A stretch of 64,000 nt of DNA. Origin: CAYSEQ01 sp964430475. GTDB lineage: Bacteria > Patescibacteriota > Microgenomatia > UBA8517. Positions 9,046 through 16,697 of the stretch are shown here, one piece after another. How positions within the stretch are numbered: the stretch's first letter is position 1; each line of letters starts with the position of its first letter. The notes beneath the pieces were generated by a model. That model was not told where the DNA came from and did no database searches. It was given only the letters and a program-made list of their open reading frames with translations. The position numbers and the translations under genes are program-made. Location of the stretch: NCBI GenBank assembly GCA_964430475.1, contig CAYSEQ010000002.1, positions 62,001 through 126,000 on the forward strand, given 5' to 3'.

Positions 9046-10053
9046 TTATATTAGAACATCAATTATAATCTTATTGTCGTGTAAACGGACTTTTGGAATA
9101 TAATCTTTGCTTAGTTCGAGCATCTTTTGATTGACAAGTTTAGCTTCTTTGCCTTTTAACTTTATCAATTTTGTTTCCAGTTTATGATTTTTGCTAAAGG
9201 TCACTTGAATTCTGATGGGTTTTAGGACAACTTTTATGGCTTTTTTGTTTTCCAAAACAACTTGATATAAAAAAGACTCGTCATTTCTTAATATAGGATC
9301 GACAGCGTAGTCATCAATCATTTCTCCACAATCATAAAAGATGATACCTCCATTGTATATCTCTACTCGCTGGAAGACATGCGACGAGTGGCCATGGAAT
9401 ATATCAACACCTGCGTCTATAAGAGCGTGGGCAAACTCCACATGGTGTTTGGGGGGTATTCTTACCATATTTGGTCCCCAATGGCCGGAAACTATAACGA
9501 AGTATCCTTCTTTTTTAGATATTAATATATGTTTTAAAAGATCTTTGAATCTTCTATCATTTTGGTCTATCGGGATGTAATTTATGCCAGGACCGTTAAG
9601 TGTTGCCTCCCATCCGGGTTCATTGTCGCTGAATGCAAAGACTCTAAACTTTATTCCTCGCATTTCAATATCTGCAGGCATTTTGGCATCTATTTTTTTA
9701 TTTCCGGCGCCAGAGTGTTTTATCCTTGCTTGATCTAAGATCTTCAAAGTTTCCAGTAATCCTTCCTTGCCAAAATCCAAAATATGATTATTGGCACAAC
9801 AACAATAGCTGACATTGGCGGCCTTTAAAGCCTCCACATTTTGAGGTTCACTTCTAAAAAAGAATACTGGAGATTCTTTTATTCCTTTTACTTTCGCGCT
9901 AGTTAATGCACACTCCAGGTTTATAAAAACAAGATCAGAACTGATAAGATCAGGTAAAATGTTTCCCCATATAACACTTTTGTCTTTTAAAGTTATTAAG
10001 TAATCATTAACTGCCCTACCGAGCATGACATCGCCAGTAAAAGTAAGAATCAT
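9046..10053 (-). CDS. CapA-family (PGA_cap) metallophosphoesterase-like protein
   Basis: A 335-aa protein of the CapA/PgsA-like family (PF09587), which has a calcineurin-like phosphoesterase fold and is linked to poly-gamma-glutamate or other capsule assembly. Motifs in order are GDVMLGR (7-13), NLECALT, CANNHILDFG, VSGHWGPN and HGHSSHVFQ. These histidines and aspartates would form the metal site. Family length is usually 300-400 aa, so it is complete. No signal peptide or N-terminal anchor is visible, unlike classical CapA, so it may be cytoplasmic. Its ATG overlaps the stop of the preceding membrane protein by 4 bp. Its real substrate in this organism is unknown. Confidence 0.85.
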   Translation of the reverse strand: MILTFTGDVMLGRAVNDYLITLKDKSVIWGNILPDLISSDLVFINLECALTSAKVKGIKESPVFFFRSEPQNVEALKAANVSYCCCANNHILDFGKEGLLETLKILDQARIKHSGAGNKKIDAKMPADIEMRGIKFRVFAFSDNEPGWEATLNGPGINYIPIDQNDRRFKDLLKHILISKKEGYFVIVSGHWGPNMVRIPPKHHVEFAHALIDAGVDIFHGHSSHVFQRVEIYNGGIIFYDCGEMIDDYAVDPILRNDESFLYQVVLENKKAIKVVLKPIRIQVTFSKNHKLETKLIKLKGKEAKLVNQKMLELSKDYIPKVRLHDNKIIIDVLI

Positions 10054-10550
10054 TGTCTAGGTGTTTTCATCAGAAAAAGTAATGATATTAGAAATGTGAG
10101 ACTAAAAAATGTTAAGGGTAAGATGACTGGCCCTAACCACCCAAATGGCACAAGGAAAAAAATATCTAAATCGAAAATATTTTTTGGCCAATCTAAGAAT
10201 ATTTTTAAGAATAGGTAGTATCCAAGATCCCAGAGAGAAAAAATGTAAAAAAAGTGGATAAACTTTTCGAGTTTGTTTTTCCCAGAAATTAGAGAAATAC
10301 TTGCGATTACGACTAAAGTAGCAATCTCTCGAAGTTTTTCTAAATTTATTATCCAGGTGTTTCCGAAAATTTTTTCAGGGTTTTTAAAAAAAACAATAAA
10401 AGGTGTTTTTAGGAAAATCTCTATCCTATTCGGGTCAATTTCTTGTAGTGACTCTAAAGGAAATATTTGGCGGAGATAGACTACAACCGCTGCTTCAATT
10501 AAAGCAAAGGCTAGGGAAAAGATTGTTAAATTGAGGATTTTTCCTTTCAT
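10050..10550 (-). CDS. Conserved small integral membrane protein, function unknown
   Basis: A 166-aa protein with about five hydrophobic segments (near 8-28, 75-91, 98-120, 128-142 and 145-163). EAAVVVYLRQIF in the first helix, then SLWDLGYYLFLKIFLDWP and LVPFGWLGPV, match a pattern I recall from an uncharacterised bacterial membrane family; no activity is known to me. It overlaps the CapA-like gene by 4 bp, so the two are co-translated and may act together. A TAAAAT box lies 9 nt upstream of its ATG and could be its promoter. Confidence 0.65.
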   Translation of the reverse strand: MKGKILNLTIFSLAFALIEAAVVVYLRQIFPLESLQEIDPNRIEIFLKTPFIVFFKNPEKIFGNTWIINLEKLREIATLVVIASISLISGKNKLEKFIHFFYIFSLWDLGYYLFLKIFLDWPKNIFDLDIFFLVPFGWLGPVILPLTFFSLTFLISLLFLMKTPRQ

Positions 10551-10559
10551 TCAAAAAAT

Positions 10560-10565
10560 ATTTTA
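10560..10565 (-). promoter_or_regulatory. Candidate -10 box for the minus-strand membrane protein/CapA operon
   Basis: On the minus strand TAAAAT is followed by 9 nt and then the ATG at 10550. With the usual -10 to start-site distance, the transcript would begin 1-3 nt before the ATG. No clear -35 is seen, and the region is AT-rich, so chance occurrence is possible. Confidence 0.3.
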
Positions 10566-10655
10566 CACCAAGTTGCCAATATCGGTTTTGAATTGAGAGG
10601 ATAAATTTGTAGAAAAATAGCCCAAAAATCTTGAGTAAGAATTAATTATAAACTT

Positions 10656-11369
10656 TTAAAGAAACTGCTTATAGTAAGTTAGGTCATTTAGAAGGGATGT
10701 TAAATTTAAGAGTCTTCCGCGTCTTTCATTTAATTCTTCTATCAAATACTGTCTTATTCCCTCATTAGTTTTTTGGATAATTTCTTTCTCTAGCTTTTCG
10801 CACTTTTTAAGTTCTCCTGTCTCGTAATAACCAAGAACTTCCTCTAGGGGAAAACTTATTTTAAGTAATTTTCCTGCCCTTAATATATTGGCAAGCGAGA
10901 ATGGGCTGTCTTTATTATCAAGATTGCCTTGTTCTGCGTATACTTTACATTTTTCTTTTATGATATTTTCAACTGGTTTGTTTAATAGTACAGATTCTGT
11001 AAGGTAAAATGCCGCCAATTCTATACTTTTCTCTTCATCTACCTCGTAAGATGAAATTTCTTTCTGAGCTCGACCTTCTAAACTTTGGATTTTTTCCTTA
11101 AGGGGTTCCGTTTTAGCTATGAAGTAAAGTTTTCTTCTTTTGTGGTGAGTCTCTTCAAAAGTAGAAAGGACTTGAGTGATTACACTTTTAACTCTTTTTG
11201 CTGTTAATATCATTCCCACCTTTGGCTTTATCAAAGCTTTTGTTTCAGGATCATAATCAAGAGGTAAGACCACAAAATTTGCCGGGAGATTAAAGGGTCT
11301 TGGATTCTTTGATGTAATAAAGTGGGGTATATCTTCAAATATTTTTGTATAGGAAAAACTTTCTTTCAT
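10656..11369 (-). CDS. Unknown soluble protein (237 aa)
   Basis: I do not recognise this protein. It is hydrophilic and lysine/glutamate-rich, with no membrane segment or signal peptide. Residues 25-100 look alpha/beta (NFVVLPLDYDPETKALIKPKVGMIL); residues 100-237 are mostly helical and charged, with FSLANILRAGKLLKISFPLEEVLGYYE in the middle. Codon use and base composition look like those of the neighbours. It starts 43 bp from the divergent, broken glycoside hydrolase gene, so the two share a short regulatory region. It is separated by 105 bp from the downstream membrane protein gene and may be a separate unit. Confidence 0.6.
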   Translation of the reverse strand: MKESFSYTKIFEDIPHFITSKNPRPFNLPANFVVLPLDYDPETKALIKPKVGMILTAKRVKSVITQVLSTFEETHHKRRKLYFIAKTEPLKEKIQSLEGRAQKEISSYEVDEEKSIELAAFYLTESVLLNKPVENIIKEKCKVYAEQGNLDNKDSPFSLANILRAGKLLKISFPLEEVLGYYETGELKKCEKLEKEIIQKTNEGIRQYLIEELNERRGRLLNLTSLLNDLTYYKQFL

Positions 11370-11412
11370 TTGAATATTAGTGTTGATCTTGTATTATAAG
11401 ATAATTATTCTT

Positions 11413-12530
11413 ATGTTTGTAGATAGAAAGGATCAAAACTTGAGATCTTTTTCGAGAAGGGAATTTATAGCTTTATCAAGTATTTTTAGTGTTTATTCTC
11501 TAGTAAAAGTTTCTGAATCCGGAAAAACATCTTGGCTTTTACCTCAAATTGGAAGAGAAGATTTTTGCTCAGAAAATTTGAGATAAAGAAGCCTCGCGAT
11601 TACCCCGAGGAATTAAAGGGTATATTGATAAATTCTCCGTATCTTCATTTGTATGATGAAGAAGAGCAAGATCTTTATTTAAACAAAGCAAAATCTTTGG
11701 GTGCTTCAAGGGTGAGAGTCTTTTTGGACGATGCTTATGAGCCTAAAATAGGAGAGTATCGGGGTGAGGTGTTGGAAAGGGTTTTAAAACTTAGTCAAAA
11801 AGCTACCACTAAAGGTTTGGCGATTGAAGTTGATCTTTTTGATTGTTTTACACTCGGGAATTCTTTGATAAATAATTTTAGTTATCCTACTCCGGTGTCT
11901 TTACCAACTTCGCCCTACAATAAGACAAGAGATAAACTTGGATATTTCAAATTTTTTGTTGATGAAGATCTCAAAGATGCCTTCAAGTTCCGCGTAAAGG
12001 ATGTTGTTTCAAAGTTAAAAGGAACTTCTGTGAATATTGTTAGTTGTGCTAATGAGGCAAATCCCGCACTTTGGAGTTTACCCGAAAATGAGGCTAAAGA
12101 TGTTTTAACTAAATGGTACCAAGAGGTGGTTGAAGTGATCAGGGTTGAGAATCCAGATCTTATCGTACTGACGGGTTTGGCAGAACCTTGGAGTGTAGAT
12201 TCTAAAAAAATTCCTGGAATTTCTGCGAATACTCTACACGCCTATCCATTTTCAACGAATCTTAAGCGATTAGAAAGTTTCAATGAAAATATACCTCTTG
12301 TTTGCCAAGAAACAGGTTTTCCGTATCGGTTTTTGTTGAGAATTCCCAGTGAAGTAAGAAATTATCTTTCTCTATCATTTGCACGAAAGCTAATCTTAAG
12401 TTTAATGCTTGTAGATGAAGGGAAAAAAGAAATTCATCCAAAGGTTTTATCGATAGGCATTTGGAAATTAGGGAAGCATGACGATGGTTTCAATGTAAGT
12501 AGTGATGATCCTTTTTGGTCTTATATTTAG
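11413..12530 (+). pseudogene. Glycoside hydrolase (GH5-like) with Tat-like signal, frame broken
   Basis: Two overlapping frames together make one secreted glycosidase. Frame A (ATG 11413 to stop 11586) encodes an N-terminus with SRREFIALSSIFSVYSL, which looks like a twin-arginine signal. Frame B (open from about 11532 to 12530) encodes the enzyme body: VRVFLDD, the acid/base NE pair CANEANP (N174, E175 counted from TTG 11532), LHAYPF, and the likely nucleophile in CQETGFP (E260). This layout fits clan GH-A enzymes such as GH5. The switch between frames must occur between about 11532 and 11586. It may be a true frameshift mutation, a programmed shift or an assembly indel; frame B has no convincing start of its own. 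It could be active if the break is a sequence error. Confidence 0.65.
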
Positions 12531-12573
12531 AGAATGGAATCTCCGATTTTTAGGACAAGAAATATCTTAAAGT

Positions 12574-12598
12574 AAGGCCTTTTGACCTAGATTTTTTT
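12574..12598 (+). terminator. Weak candidate terminator between convergent genes
   Basis: An imperfect short stem (AAGGCC with GACCT) is followed by a run of seven T residues at 12592-12598. It lies in the 105 bp gap between the ends of the broken glycosidase gene and the peroxiredoxin gene. The stem is short and mismatched, so this is tentative. Confidence 0.25.
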
Positions 12599-12635
12599 CA
12601 ATTTGTAAAGATGAGGTTTTTATTTTTGGACCACT

Positions 12636-13079
12636 TTAAAATCCGTGTTTTGAGAGATAGTTCAATATCTCGTTTGCATGCGTTGCAGGGTTAACATGGT
12701 TAAAGATCTTCTGAATTTTTCCTTTGGGGTTTATTAAAAACGAACATCTTTTAGTGAAGATGACACCATCAGCCCCATAAACTTTTATCACCTCTTTTTT
12801 ATAATCTGAAAGAAGTGAGAATGGAAGGCGATACCTTTCACTGAATTTTTTATGGCTCTCGATACTATTAGGGCTTATACCTAAAATTTTAAGCCTATTT
12901 TTTAGTAAAGGAAAAATATCCCTGAAAGAACATGCTTCTTTTGTGCACCCTGGGGTAAAGTCTTTGGGGTAAAAGTAAACCAGCACCCACTTTCCTTTGT
13001 AGTCTGAGAGTTTTTCGATTCTTCCGTTCTGGTTAGGTAGGTTAAAGTTAGGCGCTTTTGTATTTTCTTTTAACCTCAT
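12636..13079 (-). CDS. bcp: Peroxiredoxin of the BCP/PrxQ type
   Basis: Thiol peroxidase that reduces hydroperoxides in the cytoplasm using thioredoxin-like reductants. It is a thioredoxin-fold AhpC/TSA protein of 147 aa, the usual length. It contains FYPKDFTPGCTKEAC, where C45 is the peroxidatic cysteine and C50 the resolving cysteine, five residues apart as in the atypical two-cysteine BCP class. The N-terminal APNFNLPNQNGR and the later LSDYKGKWVLVYF are standard. The gene is 96 bp downstream of trmD in the same direction. Confidence 0.93.
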   Translation of the reverse strand: MRLKENTKAPNFNLPNQNGRIEKLSDYKGKWVLVYFYPKDFTPGCTKEACSFRDIFPLLKNRLKILGISPNSIESHKKFSERYRLPFSLLSDYKKEVIKVYGADGVIFTKRCSFLINPKGKIQKIFNHVNPATHANEILNYLSKHGF

Positions 13080-13175
13080 ATTGGCTCTAAAGAGATAATC
13101 CTAAAAATTTTTAATTTTTGTAAGTCTTTTTTATATCCAAGACAGTCTTAAGGAATTAATAGGTAAAGTAACTTC

Positions 13176-13892
13176 TTATTTAACTAAAGTTTTTATTAAA
13201 CTTGGTCTTATTTTTTGGGTTCTCTTCAATGCTTGATCTTTACGCCATTTTTCTATTTTTTGATGGTCTCCTGAGAGTAAAACTTTGGGTACCTTCCAAT
13301 TACGATAGATTGCAGGCCTGGTATATTGGGGGAATTCAAGGGTTGTAATTGAAGATCCCTGAATCTTTAATTTTGAAAAGGACTCAAGTTTGGTAGCCTC
13401 TTCTTTTTCCAAGACATTAGGAATAAGACGAACAATAGCATCTACCAAAACCATTGCGGGTATTTCACCTCCTGTTAGAATGTAATCTCCTATTGATATA
13501 ACCTCGTCAGCAATGTATTTATGAACCCTATAATCTACGCCTTCGTAATGTCCTGCTATTAAAATAAGATGATTTTCTTTTGAAAGTCTCTTAGCCATTG
13601 TCTGAGTAAATTTTTTACCTGCGGGATCAAGAAGAATAATTTTTGTATCCGATCTCCCAGTTTTACCTATTAGTTCTTTAAACGCTTGGTCAATTACATC
13701 GACTCTTAATATCATTCCCACTCCTCCTCCGAATGGCCGGTCATCAACGGTTTTATGTCTGTCCTTTGCCCAATCGCGGAGGTTATGAATGTTTATTTCA
13801 ACCAATCCTTTTTGCTGTGCTTTCTTGATAATTGACTCCTGGAAGGGCCCTATGAACATTTTTGGGAAAAGAGTTATTATGTCTATCCTCAT
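13176..13892 (-). CDS. trmD: tRNA (guanine-37-N1)-methyltransferase
   Basis: SAM-dependent SPOUT enzyme that makes m1G37 in tRNA and so prevents +1 frameshifting. The 238-aa length is normal. Family motifs are IDIITLFPKMF at the N-terminus, DDRPFGGGVGMIL, and the trefoil-knot SAM site GHYEGVDYRV followed by SIGDYILTGGE. It is divergent from the broken laccase-domain gene with only 27 bp between start codons. A TATAAT on the minus strand lies 8 nt before its ATG. The usual rpsP-rimM-rplS neighbours are absent here. Confidence 0.97.
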   Translation of the reverse strand: MRIDIITLFPKMFIGPFQESIIKKAQQKGLVEINIHNLRDWAKDRHKTVDDRPFGGGVGMILRVDVIDQAFKELIGKTGRSDTKIILLDPAGKKFTQTMAKRLSKENHLILIAGHYEGVDYRVHKYIADEVISIGDYILTGGEIPAMVLVDAIVRLIPNVLEKEEATKLESFSKLKIQGSSITTLEFPQYTRPAIYRNWKVPKVLLSGDHQKIEKWRKDQALKRTQKIRPSLIKTLVK

Positions 13893-13900
13893 ATTGATAT

Positions 13901-13906
13901 ATTATA
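13901..13906 (-). promoter_or_regulatory. Candidate -10 box for trmD (leaderless)
   Basis: On the minus strand this is a perfect TATAAT, 8 nt upstream of the trmD ATG. The predicted transcript would begin at or within 1-2 nt of the start codon. No -35 was recognised, since it would lie inside the divergent gene. Confidence 0.45.
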
Positions 13907-13907
13907 T

Positions 13908-13913
13908 TATAAT
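13908..13913 (+). promoter_or_regulatory. Candidate -10 box for the divergent laccase-domain gene (leaderless)
   Basis: A perfect TATAAT lies 6 nt before the ATG at 13920. It is back to back with the trmD box, one base apart, in a 27 bp spacer. The -35 position would fall in the first codons of trmD, and no consensus is seen there. Confidence 0.45.
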
Positions 13914-13919
13914 TCTTTT

Positions 13920-14673
13920 ATGTACCAAATTCCCTCACTCCTGAGAATTTCTGGATTATTTCACGCGTTTTCCTGTAAGACTGACGGAAATATGTCATAC
14001 ATAATTTTGGGTGAAGAAAAAGATTTTGAAGTAGTAACCAAAAATAGAAAAATCTTTTTGCAGAAAGCAAAAATCGATATTTCAAGGACAATTACAATGT
14101 GGGTGGAACCAAGGACCGGGTAAAGGAAGTATCTGAAAAAATCTCAAAAAAAGTCTGTCGGATCCAATTTCGGTAGTAAAATGTGACGCCTTAATTACTC
14201 AAAAGAGAAGGTTGTATCTTTTTTTAACTATTGCTGATTGTCTGCCAATAATTTTGTTTGATCCTGTAAAAAAAGCGTTAGGGTTAGTTCATGCAGGAGT
14301 TAGGGGTACAGATTTAGGAATAGCCAGGAAAGCGGTATCAAGAATGAAGAAAAAATATAATTGCGACCCGAAAGATTTAATAGTTGCTTTTGGACCCGCA
14401 GCTAGAGCTGACACTTACATTAAAGACGATCCTAAATTTGAAAATCCTAGGATGTGGAAGCCTTTTTTGAAAAGGACACTTGACGGAAGATTTATGGTAG
14501 ACTTTGTAGGTTGCTCAAAGTGGCAGATCTTAGAAAGCGGAGTTTTTAAGAAGAATATTATCGATTGCGGGATAAATACGATGACTGACGAGAGATTTTT
14601 TTCGCACAGGTTAGATTCGGAAAGGGGTTTTGCTGACCAAGGAAGGTTTGCTTGTGTGGTTGGAATTAAATAA
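13920..14673 (+). pseudogene. PgeF/YfiH-type laccase-domain protein, broken frame
   Basis: The family comprises cytoplasmic purine nucleoside phosphorylase/peptidoglycan-editing (YfiH, PgeF, LACC1) enzymes. The N-terminal part reads from ATG 13920 with FHAFSCKTDGNMSY, then stops at 14123. Frame +2 then holds VKEVSEKISKKV (from 14120), and a third frame from about 14161 gives DPISVVKCDALITQ and on to the C-terminus with IADCLPIILFDP, GLVHAGVRGTDLG and RFFSHR. The central QVHG motif, whose histidine binds zinc, is lost around 14095-14115. The usual WRGT is VRGT. At least two frame changes are needed, so the gene is probably decayed, or the assembly has indels here. An internal restart at TTG 14212 would lack the first catalytic histidine. 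Confidence 0.7.
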
Positions 14674-14829
14674 TAAGAAACTTATGAGAATAGCTGAATA
14701 TTAAGATGTAGGTTGTCAATCTATTCTAAGAAAATAGTCGTTGCCATAGAGTTTTATTGTGGAGTTATTAAAATAAATGTTAAGTTACCCCAGTCGATAA
14801 ATAAGCTTTTCTTCCAAAGACTCTTAATG

Positions 14830-14858
14830 CGGTGTAAAATATTAACTCGGTGTTAAAT
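14830..14858. repeat. Two direct repeats upstream of the MacA-like gene, with a dyad
   Basis: CGGTGTAAAAT (14830-14840) and CGGTGTTAAAT (14848-14858) differ at one base and are 18 bp apart. The second overlaps a dyad, TTAAC-N5-GTTAA (14842-14856). The arrangement, 24-52 bp before the ATG of an efflux adaptor gene, would suit a regulator site, but no regulator gene is adjacent. Confidence 0.35.
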
Positions 14859-14881
14859 AAAAAAGGTAAGTTTTTATAAAT

Positions 14882-15898
14882 ATGGCTAAGTTATTAAATT
14901 TGTTGCGAAGAAAAAAAAGTTTCATAATTGTAGCGGTAGGTCTAATATTAGTAGGTTTCTTAGTCTACAAAAGGTTTTCCTCTGAGAAAAATAGAGTAAA
15001 AACCGTAGAGATAAAAAGGGGAACAGTAGTCCAAGAAATAGTTCTTCCTGGGCAGATTCTGGCAGAGGAATATGCTAATTTGAGTTTTCTGTCGTCTGGA
15101 AACTTAAATTATGTGAGTGTTAGCGAAGGACAGTTTGTTAAAAAAGGTGATATCCTTGCGCGTTTGGATTCTACCAACGCATATCAGACGCTCCTCCAAG
15201 CCGAAGCAGACCTTAGACGCTACGAGGCTTCCTTAGAAAAAGTCTACGATGAGATTAAGGGGCACGAAAAAGATGAAAGTTTTGAGCAAAAGGAAATAAG
15301 AACTATTGCAGAGACAAATAGGGATAAGGCTTATAGAGCCTATGTTATCGCGCAACACAATTTACAAAATTTGGTTCTAAAAGCTCCTTTTGAAGGAATA
15401 GTTTCAAGTATCACCCATCCATTTAATGGAGTAAATGTTAGTCTGACTGAGTCCCAAATTGAGATTTTTAATCCTAAAACTATCTACTTTTCAGTAAGTG
15501 CCGACCAGACGGAAGTAACTGGGTTAAAAGTTGGGCAGAAGGTGAAAGTAGTTTTAGACTCTTTTCCGAATGAAGAGATCGACGGAGAGGTTTCCTATAT
15601 TAGCTTTACCCCAAAAGCACAGGAGGTTGGTACAGTTTACGAAGTTAAGGTAAAACTTTTGGGTTCGGTTGATATCCAAAAAATTCGTATTGGTATGAGC
15701 GGTGACGCTAGATTCATTATTTCTGAGAAGCCGGATGTACTATATTTGCCTCCTGAATTTTTGAAGTCGGATAGAAATGGAAAATATATTAATCTTGGGA
15801 AAAAAGATAATAAGGTTTATATCGAGGTGGGCATTGAAGGTGAAGACAGGGTAGAAATAAAGGGAGAAGTCAAGGAAGGAGATGTGGTTTTCGACTAA
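14882..15898 (+). CDS. MacA-like membrane fusion (periplasmic adaptor type) protein
   Basis: A 338-aa HlyD/MFP-family protein anchored by one N-terminal helix (about 14-31). It has the two half-motifs of a lipoyl-like domain, around LSSGNLNYVSVSEGQFVKKGDILARLD and APFEGIVSSI, joined by a helical hairpin of about 90 residues. A beta-barrel region (VGQKVKVVLDSF) follows. It is the usual partner of the ABC transporter encoded by the next two genes, linking it to envelope export. In a single-membrane cell it would act outside the membrane, as in MacA-like systems of Gram-positives. AAAGGTAAG 10-18 nt before the ATG is a possible ribosome binding site. Substrate unknown. Confidence 0.85.
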   Translation: MAKLLNLLRRKKSFIIVAVGLILVGFLVYKRFSSEKNRVKTVEIKRGTVVQEIVLPGQILAEEYANLSFLSSGNLNYVSVSEGQFVKKGDILARLDSTNAYQTLLQAEADLRRYEASLEKVYDEIKGHEKDESFEQKEIRTIAETNRDKAYRAYVIAQHNLQNLVLKAPFEGIVSSITHPFNGVNVSLTESQIEIFNPKTIYFSVSADQTEVTGLKVGQKVKVVLDSFPNEEIDGEVSYISFTPKAQEVGTVYEVKVKLLGSVDIQKIRIGMSGDARFIISEKPDVLYLPPEFLKSDRNGKYINLGKKDNKVYIEVGIEGEDRVEIKGEVKEGDVVFD

Positions 15899-15963
15899 AG
15901 AATTTTCCTTTCACGCTTTATTATTTAACTAAATGGAGGTATATATCTTATTCTACTTTGCCT

Positions 15964-16641
15964 ATGATTAAGCTTCAGAATGTGTGCAAATCCTACTTTT
16001 TGGGCGACGAAGAGGTTAAAGCCGTTTGTGATGTAAATCTAGAAATCAAAGAAAAAGAATATGTAGGGATTTTAGGAGCTTCCGGTTCAGGTAAGTCTAC
16101 TTTGATGTATTTAATAGGTCTTCTGGAGCATCCGACTTCTGGAAAGATTTTTCTGTACGGGAAAGACACCTCGAAACTAAGCGACACTGAACTTTCGAGG
16201 ATGAGAAACAGGTATATTGGTTTCGTATTCCAACAGTTTAATCTAATAAATCGCTTCACTGTATTGGAGAATGTTTTATTACCAGTAAAATATTCTAAAG
16301 AAAGGTTGGACTTCAATCCTCGAGAGCGGGCAGAGGAGCTTTTAAGAATATTTGGGATCTACGATAGGAAGGATTTTTTCCCAAATAAAATTTCAGGAGG
16401 CCAGCAGCAAAGGGTAGCAATCGCAAGGGCATTAATAATGAATCCTAAGATAATTTTGGCAGACGAGCCGACAGGGAATCTAGATAGCAGGACGGGGGAC
16501 GAAATAATAAAAATTCTAAGTTCCTTAAATAAAGAATTCGGCGTAACCGTCATATTGGTAACGCATGAAAGAGAGATTGCCAAAAGGACTAAAAGACAAA
16601 TTTATATAAAAGACGGCAAAATTGTGCAGAAATATCTCTAG
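15964..16641 (+). CDS. ABC transporter ATPase, MacB/LolD type
   Basis: Nucleotide-binding subunit of 225 aa. Walker A is GASGSGKST, the Q-loop lies in FQQFNLINRF, the signature is ISGGQQQRVA, and Walker B is IILADEPTGNLDS. The TGNLDS ending is typical of the MacB/LolD/FtsE branch. I take ATG 15964 as start, although TTG 15958 is in frame; a GGAGGT at 15935-15940 is rather far from both. It lies between the adaptor gene and an FtsX-type permease gene. Confidence 0.93.
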   Translation: MIKLQNVCKSYFLGDEEVKAVCDVNLEIKEKEYVGILGASGSGKSTLMYLIGLLEHPTSGKIFLYGKDTSKLSDTELSRMRNRYIGFVFQQFNLINRFTVLENVLLPVKYSKERLDFNPRERAEELLRIFGIYDRKDFFPNKISGGQQQRVAIARALIMNPKIILADEPTGNLDSRTGDEIIKILSSLNKEFGVTVILVTHEREIAKRTKRQIYIKDGKIVQKYL

Positions 16642-16697
16642 TCATTTTTAATCAAAGTTTAAATCTTTTGCTATTTCTAATTTTCTCAGATTTTGGA

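Noticed and set aside
9341..9580. Plus-strand 79-aa frame inside the CapA-like gene
   Set aside because: It is antisense to the conserved metal-binding motifs of CapA and has no start signal.
14212..14673. A separate intact small laccase-domain gene starting at TTG 14212
   Set aside because: Family motifs (VVKCDALITQ) continue in the same frame upstream of 14212 and the missing N-terminal catalytic part lies just before it, so this is a fragment of one broken gene.
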